Assembly: GCA_965371445.1 (NCBI GenBank)
Contig: CBDUYN010000213.1
Location: 1-16,304, forward strand
Length of the DNA stretch: 16,304 nucleotides
Direction of reading: 5' to 3'
From: DASWIG01 sp965371445
Lineage (GTDB): Bacteria > Acidobacteriota > Thermoanaerobaculia > Multivoradales > J023
Of the stretch, positions 1 through 4,830 are shown in pieces. The stretch's first letter is position 1; each line of letters begins with the position of its first letter. The notes beneath the pieces were generated by a model. The model searched no databases, was not told where the DNA came from, and saw only the letters and a program-made list of their open reading frames with translations. Made by a program: the position numbers and the translations under genes.

Positions 1-1678
1 CCAGAACCCCGATCCGGACCCCGAGCCCTGGGAGGCGCCGTTCGACCTTTCCCAGCTCGACGACGCCCTGGCGGGCCGACTCACCCGGCAGGAGGGCCGG
101 GCGCTCTGTCGTCGGTTCGACCACGCCCGGGACGGCCTTGGCGAGCTCTACGAGCAACCCGCGCTCAGCGACCTCATCGCCGCTGCCGACCGCGCCCAGG
201 CCGCCGCCGACCATGACGCGGCGCTGGAGAAGCTCGAACGAGCCGCGAGACATCCCGACCACGGCGAGCACGGAGCCGAGCTCGACGCCCGGCTCGCTTT
301 GACGTTCCATTGCCGCGGCACCGCCCGAACCTTCAACGGAGACGTCGACCACGCCTACGACGACCTGACCCGGGCGCGCGGTTTCTACGCCTCGGCCGGC
401 GTCCTGGCACCCTGCTTCGAGAGGCGTCGCAGGCGTCTCGAAATCCAGGTCCCCTGCTCGACCGACGATGCCCTGATCTCGGCGCTTTGCCCCGATTGCC
501 GAAGCGCGCTGTTGCTCGACGTCGGTGAGTCCCTGCGGCGGCATCTGCGCCACGCCCTGGAGCTGGTGCCCCTCGACCTGGAGTGGTTCGGCGTCTGCTG
601 CGACGAGTGCTATCGCGTGGTGTGGAGAGCCATCAGCCTGGCCCGGCACGGCCTCATGGCCGATGCCTGGCAGGCCTGGTGGCTGTGGGCGAACACCGAC
701 CTGGAAGACTCCGCCGCCCCGCCCTCCGTGGGCCGGGTCATCGCCGCCCTGGCCGAGGTCGACAGTCTGAGCTGGTCGTCGCAGGAAGACCGGCTGAAGC
801 TGTGCGCTCTCGCCCTTGGCGATGCACAGGTCCTCCAACAGCCAGAGCTCTTGCTCGTGACGCGCTTCTGGCGGGGGAACGTCCTCCGCGCTTTGGCTCG
901 TTTCCCGAAGGCCAGGGTGGAGCTTCGGTGGCCGGAGGCGCCCGAGGAGAGCCCGTGGCTTAGGGCGTTGCACGATCGGTTCTTGGGTCTGATCGAACAG
1001 ACTACGGATAACTGCAAGGAAGCGCTGGCTCTCCTTGGAGCTGCCGCGGCGGTCTACGAGACACTGGATCCGCACATCGCCGGGCTGCTCTTGACCCAAC
1101 AAGCCACGGTCTATGTTGATCTTCACGAATATGAGACTGGGATTCGCCTCTACCGGCAAGCCTTGCCTTCCTTCGACGAAAGACGCAGCTTCCTGCCCAC
1201 ACTAGCCGCCGTGCCAGTCAATTTGGCGCGAGCGCTTGCAGGCAACGGGGATCTGGAGCAGGCGCGGGCAGAGCTCGCCCGCTGCCGCTACGACCGCACC
1301 GAGTGTGTGCAAGTCGCCGCGGTTGAGGTCTTCACCCGCGCTTGCATCGCTTTGCTTTCGGAGCAGGCGCGCGAGGCCAGCATGCTCTTCTCTGACGCGC
1401 AGCGCCGTTTTGAGAGGCTCGACCAACCGATCTATGCCGCGCTATCCGCAACTTACTCGGTCGAAGCCTACGACGCCCTTGGCGATCAACCACAGGCGGT
1501 GGCTGCTGCCAGCGGCGCCATACGGCTCTTCGACATGGCAGGGTGCCCCACCGCCACCCTCGAAGCTGCCACGCGCTTACAAGCGCTCCTCGCGGGAGGG
1601 GCCACTGCCAGGGCGGTAGCCAACGCCGTTCGCGTTCTTGCGGGGCGCCACGGCGGCTGGCTACCTCCCGTCGAGTAG
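1..1678 (+). CDS. TPR-like repeat protein, 5' end outside window
   Basis: The reading frame is open from base 2 to the TAG at 1676-1678, giving at least 558 residues, so the true start lies upstream of the window. The protein is almost entirely helical with degenerate tetratricopeptide-like hairpins, clearest in the last 250 residues (for example the stretches around AVYETLDPHIAGLLLTQQAT and LARALAGNGDLEQARAEL). A CPDC pair near visible residue 163 and a CCDEC cluster near residue 200 interrupt the repeats and could bind a metal. I see no membrane segment in the visible part. TPR proteins of this type act as protein-protein or peptide-binding scaffolds; the specific role is unknown. If the missing N-terminus carries a DNA-binding or enzymatic domain, that would define the function. 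It converges on two tiny peptide genes on the opposite strand, whose last stop codon lies 30 bp beyond this gene's stop. Confidence 0.8.
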   Translation, partial: QNPDPDPEPWEAPFDLSQLDDALAGRLTRQEGRALCRRFDHARDGLGELYEQPALSDLIAAADRAQAAADHDAALEKLERAARHPDHGEHGAELDARLALTFHCRGTARTFNGDVDHAYDDLTRARGFYASAGVLAPCFERRRRRLEIQVPCSTDDALISALCPDCRSALLLDVGESLRRHLRHALELVPLDLEWFGVCCDECYRVVWRAISLARHGLMADAWQAWWLWANTDLEDSAAPPSVGRVIAALAEVDSLSWSSQEDRLKLCALALGDAQVLQQPELLLVTRFWRGNVLRALARFPKARVELRWPEAPEESPWLRALHDRFLGLIEQTTDNCKEALALLGAAAAVYETLDPHIAGLLLTQQATVYVDLHEYETGIRLYRQALPSFDERRSFLPTLAAVPVNLARALAGNGDLEQARAELARCRYDRTECVQVAAVEVFTRACIALLSEQAREASMLFSDAQRRFERLDQPIYAALSATYSVEAYDALGDQPQAVAAASGAIRLFDMAGCPTATLEAATRLQALLAGGATARAVANAVRVLAGRHGGWLPPVE

Positions 1679-1707
1679 CACCGAATCGAATCTGGACGAG
1701 CCGACTT

Positions 1708-1767
1708 CTAGCCAGCCAAATCCACGCGAGGCGATACGCCTGCTCGGACGTTTGTCGTCGTCTTCAT
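1708..1767 (-). CDS. 19-residue peptide gene, copy 1
   Basis: Read on the minus strand this is ATG to TAG encoding MKTTTNVRAGVSPRVDLAG. A strong Shine-Dalgarno AAAGGAG (plus-strand 1774-1780) lies 6 nt before the ATG. Position 1820-1879 encodes a second copy with the same length and stop. Of the seven base differences between the two copies, four are synonymous, one swaps ATG for GTG at the start, and only two change residues (K/E at 2, R/G at 14). That pattern is what selection on a protein would leave. The peptide has no hydrophobic signal sequence or cysteine. The TNVRAG core resembles a T-x-[VI]-[RK]-A-G element that I recall from short uncharacterised bacterial peptides, but I could not check this. 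Function unknown: candidate signalling or precursor peptide. Confidence 0.7.
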   Translation of the reverse strand: MKTTTNVRAGVSPRVDLAG

Positions 1768-1819
1768 GTTTTTCTCCTTTCTTTTGCCAGGGAGTCAATC
1801 GGTCCCAACGGGTCGATTA

Positions 1820-1879
1820 CTAGCCAGCCAAATCCACGCCGGGCGACACGCCTGCTCGGACGTTCGTGGTCGTCTCCAC
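1820..1879 (-). CDS. 19-residue peptide gene, copy 2 (GTG start)
   Basis: Minus-strand GTG to TAG encoding METTTNVRAGVSPGVDLAG. The Shine-Dalgarno AAAGGAG (plus-strand 1886-1892) and the 6-nt spacer are identical to those of copy 1. On the minus strand this copy comes first, followed 52 nt later by the copy at 1767, so both are probably on one transcript. The homology covers the ribosome-binding site and the full coding region and stops at the TAG, so the duplicated unit is the gene with its translation signal. No membrane segment or cleavage site is evident. Its transcript leader would contain the hairpins at 1952-2035. Function unknown. Confidence 0.68.
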   Translation of the reverse strand: METTTNVRAGVSPGVDLAG

Positions 1880-1951
1880 GTTTTTCTCCTTTCTTTTTAA
1901 TGAAGAGGCCGGACCTCAGCGCTCGCGAGCTCGCGCGTCGGAGCGGAGCCT

Positions 1952-2035
1952 GACCGGGTTATTCTCACCGGTCTCCTCGTCACGAACGAGGCCACGAGTC
2001 AAGTGGAGCCTTGCTCCATGGCTCCTACTTGACTC
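1952..2035. other. Three consecutive hairpins upstream of the peptide genes
   Basis: Three inverted repeats follow one another: GACCGG (1952-1957) with CCGGTC (1968-1973); CCTCGT (1975-1980) with ACGAGG (1986-1991); and GAGTCAAGT plus GGAGC (1996-2009) with GCTCC plus ACTTGACTC (2021-2035), the last being a 14-bp stem with one bulged T and an 11-nt loop. A second GCTCC at 2013-2017 could pair with the same GGAGC, giving an alternative small hairpin. On the minus strand these would lie in the leader of the tandem peptide genes. None is followed by a T-tract, so they do not look like intrinsic terminators. They could be regulatory RNA structure or a protein-binding palindrome. Confidence 0.45.
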
Positions 2036-2343
2036 AGCTGTAAACCGGCGAGGAAGCGCCGCGGCGGGCCGCGAGGAACCGCCTTCCGTCGCCTCTTGGT
2101 GTTTGATCTTGGCGGTTATGGCTTCGTCCCCTAGCCCTACCCGCTCCTCCGCCACGATAGCCCGATTTCAGGACTTTTCACACCCTGAGCATCGATTTCC
2201 CTGTCTACAGGCTTCGGCCAGGTATTTCAGGCATGAGAGACCAGCTTCTCCTGGTGCTTCCAGGACTTTTTGTGCTCCACCTGTCGCATCCTCCCGGATC
2301 GTCGGATTCCGGAAGAAGAAAAGGGAGGCGAAGACGAGATACA

Positions 2344-2419
2344 CAGACCGCGGGAGGTCTGCCATGCTCCTCGCAGGAGGTGGCAAGACGTGTCCAACAG
2401 CATCGAGGCAGGAGCATGG
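2344..2419 (+). promoter_or_regulatory. Candidate structured leader with alternative pairings
   Basis: CAGACC (2344-2349) pairs with GGTCTG (2356-2361). CCATGCTCCT (2362-2371) can pair perfectly over 10 bp with AGGAGCATGG (2410-2419). Its CTCCT end can alternatively form a tight hairpin with AGGAG at 2375-2379 across a 3-nt loop. Two mutually exclusive partners for one segment, followed by a terminator-like hairpin at 2547-2593, is the layout of an attenuator. It matches no riboswitch class I know, and chance pairing in GC-rich DNA is a real alternative. Confidence 0.25.
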
Positions 2420-2659
2420 GCGTCGACCACACGCGATGCCGACCTCGACCAGCTCGACCCTCTTGTCCACCCGGGCGCAGAGTCGTTGAACCTTTCCACG
2501 ACACCCCGTCTCTACCCGCCTCGTCTCTGCGCCTGGTGGCCCTTGGCCCGGGCGCGGACCCTACCCGATCACCCACACCCGTCTGCGCCCGGGTGCCTTT
2601 TTCTCACCGAGCTCGAGCCGCGGCGGAGGTTTCCTCTTGGAACCGCGGGCCCGGCTTGA
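2390..2659 (+). CDS. Possible small protein, weakly supported
   Basis: A GTG at 2390 preceded by GGAGG (2376-2380) at 9-nt spacing opens an 89-residue frame ending TGA at 2659. The first 45 residues use mostly G/C in third positions and look protein-like (start MSNSIEAGAWASTTRDADLD), but the second half is rich in Pro, Arg and Trp and overlaps both the terminator-like hairpin and the first 23 bases of the better-supported gene at 2637. I cannot assign a family. It may be a chance frame; a competing frame with its own GGGAGG site starts at ATG 2364. Confidence 0.2.
   Translation: MSNSIEAGAWASTTRDADLDQLDPLVHPGAESLNLSTTPRLYPPRLCAWWPLARARTLPDHPHPSAPGCLFLTELEPRRRFPLGTAGPA
2547..2602 (+). terminator. 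Terminator-like hairpin ahead of the gene at 2637
   Basis: The left arm 2547-2559 (CCCGGGCGCGGAC) pairs with the right arm 2581-2593 (GTCTGCGCCCGGG) over 13 bp with one G-U pair, around a 21-nt loop. The right arm is followed by TGCC and then TTTTT (2598-2602). There is no obvious plus-strand gene immediately upstream that needs a terminator, and the next ribosome-binding site is only 22 nt downstream. It may therefore be an attenuator in the leader of the 2637-3613 gene pair. The 4-nt gap before the T-run and the long loop make it imperfect as an intrinsic terminator. Confidence 0.35.
2625..2629 (+). promoter_or_regulatory. Shine-Dalgarno GGAGG that fixes a TTG start
   Basis: GGAGG sits 7 nt before TTG 2637-2639. 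No nearby in-frame ATG or GTG has comparable support, so this site decides the start of the hypothetical gene that follows. Confidence 0.6.
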
Positions 2660-3344
2660 CCAGCTCGCGGAGCGGCTCGCACAGCTCGCCGCGGACATCC
2701 GCGACGAGCTCGCCGAGGCGTCGGCCCTGCGTACGGTGGGCGTCTTGAGCTACCTCGAAGAGGTGGCGTCTCTCCTGGATCACGTCGGGCTCCGAATGGA
2801 ATGGTGGTTTCCCGGCGGCGAGCCGACGGGCGACGGGCTCACCGACAGCGAGCTCTACGCGGCAGTGCGCTACGTCGCGAGCAACTCGCCGTCGCTGGCC
2901 CCGGCTCTGACTTGGGCCATCTGCTCCGCCCCCGACCTGGTGGCCGAGCTCTCCAGCGCGCCCCCGGCACCGGGCGAGCTCGCCGCTCTGGCGGATCTCG
3001 ACGAGGCGATCGCCGCCATCGTCGCGGCCAGCCCTGCCGGCTTTCGGCGCAGCGGTCAGGTCTGGCAGAAGCTCGCCGCGAACGAGGTGAAGGCCGCAGC
3101 TGAGGTCGAGGCCGAGGCCTCGGCCGGCCGGCTGGTCTTGACCGCGGCGGGGGTCGCCCGCTCCGTGACGGCGGTGGCGAAGACTCGGCCGGATCTCGTC
3201 CCGGCCTGTCTGTGGTTGATCGTGCGGCGGCCGGCGTCGCGTCTCGCGGTCGGGGCTTATACGCCCGAGCACAGCGAGCTGATTGAGCTCGGGGACCTTT
3301 TTCACCTTGACGGGCGCACCCGCCGCCTGGGAGAACCGTCATGA
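2637..3344 (+). CDS. Hypothetical protein, first gene of a coupled pair
   Basis: 235 residues from a TTG start supported by GGAGG. I do not recognise the family. The N-terminal 50 residues form amphipathic helix (ARLDQLAERLAQLAADIRDE), followed by a short segment rich in Trp and Gly (near residues 59-65, EWWFPGGE), and then a largely helical, Ala-rich body with few cysteines and no signal peptide. The segment LVPACLWLIVRRP near residue 200 is hydrophobic but short and interrupted by charge, so I do not call it a membrane helix. It is probably a soluble cytoplasmic protein. Its TGA overlaps the ATG of the next gene (ATGA at 3341-3344), so the two are translationally coupled and are expected to act together. 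Confidence 0.7.
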   Translation: MEPRARLDQLAERLAQLAADIRDELAEASALRTVGVLSYLEEVASLLDHVGLRMEWWFPGGEPTGDGLTDSELYAAVRYVASNSPSLAPALTWAICSAPDLVAELSSAPPAPGELAALADLDEAIAAIVAASPAGFRRSGQVWQKLAANEVKAAAEVEAEASAGRLVLTAAGVARSVTAVAKTRPDLVPACLWLIVRRPASRLAVGAYTPEHSELIELGDLFHLDGRTRRLGEPS

Positions 3345-3613
3345 AAACGAAACGAAGAGACCTTGCCGAGATCACAGCCGACCTGGAGACCAGGGTCTTG
3401 CCGGGTGTTGCGGCGGACCTTGACGCTCTGCGGCGGAAAGTTCTGGAGGCTCGACGCCGACTCCCGCGGAAATACCCCGAGATCGAGAGAGGGGAGCTCT
3501 CTCGGACGGCCGTCCTCCACGGGGATCTTGGGATTCTCGCGGGCGCGCTTGAGGAAGCGGCGAGAATGGCACGCACGGCGTCGACCGGCGAGGTCGAGTC
3601 GGGACCCGAATGA
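3341..3613 (+). CDS. Small hypothetical protein, second gene of a coupled pair
   Basis: 90 residues, starting at the ATG that overlaps the upstream stop by 4 bases, with GGGAG 7 nt before it. The protein is highly charged and predominantly helical, with heptad-like spacing of hydrophobics across residues 8-40 (LAEITADLETRVLPGVAADL) that suggests a short coiled coil. There is no membrane segment, cysteine or recognisable motif. Its size, charge and coupling to the gene before it suggest a binding partner, but no family assignment is possible from sequence alone. A 95-bp gap separates it from the convergent DUF2252-like gene. Confidence 0.65.
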   Translation: MKTKRRDLAEITADLETRVLPGVAADLDALRRKVLEARRRLPRKYPEIERGELSRTAVLHGDLGILAGALEEAARMARTASTGEVESGPE

Positions 3614-3708
3614 AGCACCCTGAGAGCCTTGCAGGAAGCTCTCCACGGTGAGGGGATTCTTTGGAAGCTGGTCGAGGGTCGGATTCCCGTCGAAGGCCGG
3701 GAGGCAGG

Positions 3709-4722
3709 CTACCCTTCGCCCGCGACGGCGGCGAACCGCTCCCAGGCGTCGGTGACCTCTTTCGCCAGCTCCCGGCAGCTCGCCTGGATCTTCTCCGCAT
3801 CGCGCTCGACGAGGCGGGCGACGTCGTGGCGCAACTGCTGCTCGACGGGCCCGGCGATCTCCGTCGTATGGCCGCGGCCGAGCTGGACCCCGGCGTCGAA
3901 GGCCACCTCGGCGAGCTCCTCGGCGGAGGTGAGCTCCTCGACGTCGAGCTCGGAGTAGTTCTCCACCCAGGCGTGGACCCAGAAGTTGTGCTCACGCAAG
4001 CGCGCGTAGCCGAGGAACCGGAAAGGCTCGTTGGCAATCCGCGCGTGGCCGACGAGGACCCGCAGCGGGTCCTCGCCCGAGACCACGCGGATACAGTCGA
4101 TCGCGGTGATGTCGCGGACTTGCTTGACCTCGAGGACGACGTCGTCCAGGGGATCTTCGCTCGGGCCTCGCAGGCGGACGAGGAACTTCAAGTCCAAAGC
4201 GCTGCCGATTCCCTGGCGTAGCAATCCCATCTGCGAGACGCTGAAGAACTCCCTTCCAAGCTCGGGGTGATCCCGGGTCATGGCCTCGAAGTAGTCGCCG
4301 AGCGCTGCTGAGAGGTCGTCGACCTCGGCATCGGTCATCGGTTCCATGACCGACTCGACGAAGGTGAAAAAACCCTCGGAGTCGTGGCGGAACTTTTCGC
4401 GCTTGCGCTGTGCGAGGGCCGGCTCGGCGACCTCGGTCGCGGGGTCCTCGAGGGCCGTGCGGTAGCCCCGCAGGAGCTCGTCGAGAAGGCTCGCCGACGC
4501 CTCGCCGAACCCTTGCTGAGCCGCAGCGAGATGCATCGAGGTCCCGAGGCGGACGAGGTCGATCGTCGCGGGACCTGTCGAAGAGTCGTCGAAGTCGGTC
4601 AGCCCCCGTCCCAGGTCGGTGACCGCGTACTGCTCGACGTGGGCGTCGCCGTGGAGGTTCAAGGCCGGGGCTCCCGCGAGCTCGGAGCTGAAACGCCGGC
4701 ACACCTCCTGGCTGAAGGGCAC
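3709..4722 (-). CDS. DUF2252-like protein, 5' end apparently lost
   Basis: 337 residues from GTG 4722 to TAG 3709. The motif LHGDAHVEQ (residues 23-31) followed by GLTDFDDSSTGP (40-51) and a DLVRL segment matches the nucleotide-binding core of DUF2252 proteins, which resemble aminoglycoside-kinase-type folds; the Asn often found after HGDxHxx is Gln here. The biochemical role of the family is not established. The start is doubtful: GTG 4722 has no ribosome-binding site, and family-like sequence (SPHGYFRF, recalling the SPxxFFRG motif) continues upstream in frame to about 4750, where it runs into palindromic repeats. No ATG, GTG or TTG exists in frame between there and the rtcB stop 108 bp upstream. 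The gene may be a 5'-truncated remnant, or may depend on rtcB translation. Confidence 0.65.
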   Translation of the reverse strand: MPFSQEVCRRFSSELAGAPALNLHGDAHVEQYAVTDLGRGLTDFDDSSTGPATIDLVRLGTSMHLAAAQQGFGEASASLLDELLRGYRTALEDPATEVAEPALAQRKREKFRHDSEGFFTFVESVMEPMTDAEVDDLSAALGDYFEAMTRDHPELGREFFSVSQMGLLRQGIGSALDLKFLVRLRGPSEDPLDDVVLEVKQVRDITAIDCIRVVSGEDPLRVLVGHARIANEPFRFLGYARLREHNFWVHAWVENYSELDVEELTSAEELAEVAFDAGVQLGRGHTTEIAGPVEQQLRHDVARLVERDAEKIQASCRELAKEVTDAWERFAAVAGEG

Positions 4723-4759
4723 GTTGACGAAGCGGAAGTAGCCGTGGGGGCTCGCTCCC

Positions 4760-4773
4760 GCGGCTTCAGCCGC
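4760..4773. repeat. REP-like palindrome, copy A
   Basis: GCGGCTTCAGCCGC is an inverted repeat with 6-bp arms around TC. It shares the core GGCTTCAGCC with copy B 43 bp away. Short palindromes with this core occur as dispersed intergenic repeats in several GC-rich bacteria, from memory. It lies exactly where the DUF2252-like gene should begin. Confidence 0.6.
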
Positions 4774-4802
4774 AAAGCCCGTAGGGCGTCTTTTGAATGT
4801 AG

Positions 4803-4822
4803 CCCGGGGCTTCAGCCCCGGG
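4803..4822. repeat. REP-like palindrome, copy B
   Basis: CCCGGGGCTTCAGCCCCGGG is a perfect inverted repeat with 9-bp arms around TC. It sits 8 bp from the rtcB stop codon, so on the minus strand it forms a strong hairpin just after rtcB and could act in mRNA stabilisation or partial termination. No T-tract follows it on that strand. With copy A it makes a divergently degenerate pair. Confidence 0.65.
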
Positions 4823-4830
4823 TAGGGACG

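Larger units (their letters stand above)
1708..1897. repeat. Tandem pair of 78-bp repeats, period 112 bp
   Basis: 1708-1785 and 1820-1897 align without gaps over 78 bases with 7 mismatches (about 91% identity). Both begin CTAGCCAGCCAAATCCACGC and end in TTTTTCTCCTTTCTTTT. The repeat corresponds exactly to one peptide gene plus its ribosome-binding site read on the minus strand; the 34-bp linker between copies is not repeated. With only two copies and a coding explanation, this is a gene duplication and not a CRISPR or satellite array. Confidence 0.9.
2036..2636. other. 601-bp stretch without a convincing protein gene
   Basis: Composition around 2090-2340 is visibly less GC-rich than the flanking genes. 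Open frames exist on both strands, but none has recognisable protein character over its length. What I can see: a hairpin CAGACC/GGTCTG at 2344-2361, a long-range 10-bp pairing at 2362-2371 with 2410-2419, one short frame with a good ribosome-binding site (2390-2659), and a terminator-like hairpin at 2547-2602. I looked for the conserved cores of RNase P RNA, SRP RNA and tmRNA and did not find them. It probably holds the promoter and leader of the gene pair that starts at 2637. Confidence 0.5.

Noticed and set aside
1708..1897. CRISPR or satellite interpretation of the 78-bp repeats
   Set aside because: Only two copies, no regular spacers, and the repeat is fully explained by a duplicated small gene with its ribosome-binding site.
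1916..2470. Minus-strand frames of 79 and 100 residues and a plus-strand frame of 207 residues in the 1866-2489 region
   Set aside because: No ribosome-binding sites at their starts, mixed composition and no protein-like features; they also cross several hairpins.
2036..2636. A known structured RNA (RNase P, SRP RNA or tmRNA)
   Set aside because: Their conserved core sequences are not visible in this stretch on either strand.
2604..3305. 233-codon minus-strand frame opposite the hypothetical gene at 2637
   Set aside because: Arg/Gly-rich antisense composition; the plus-strand frame has a good ribosome-binding site and an ATGA coupling to the next gene.
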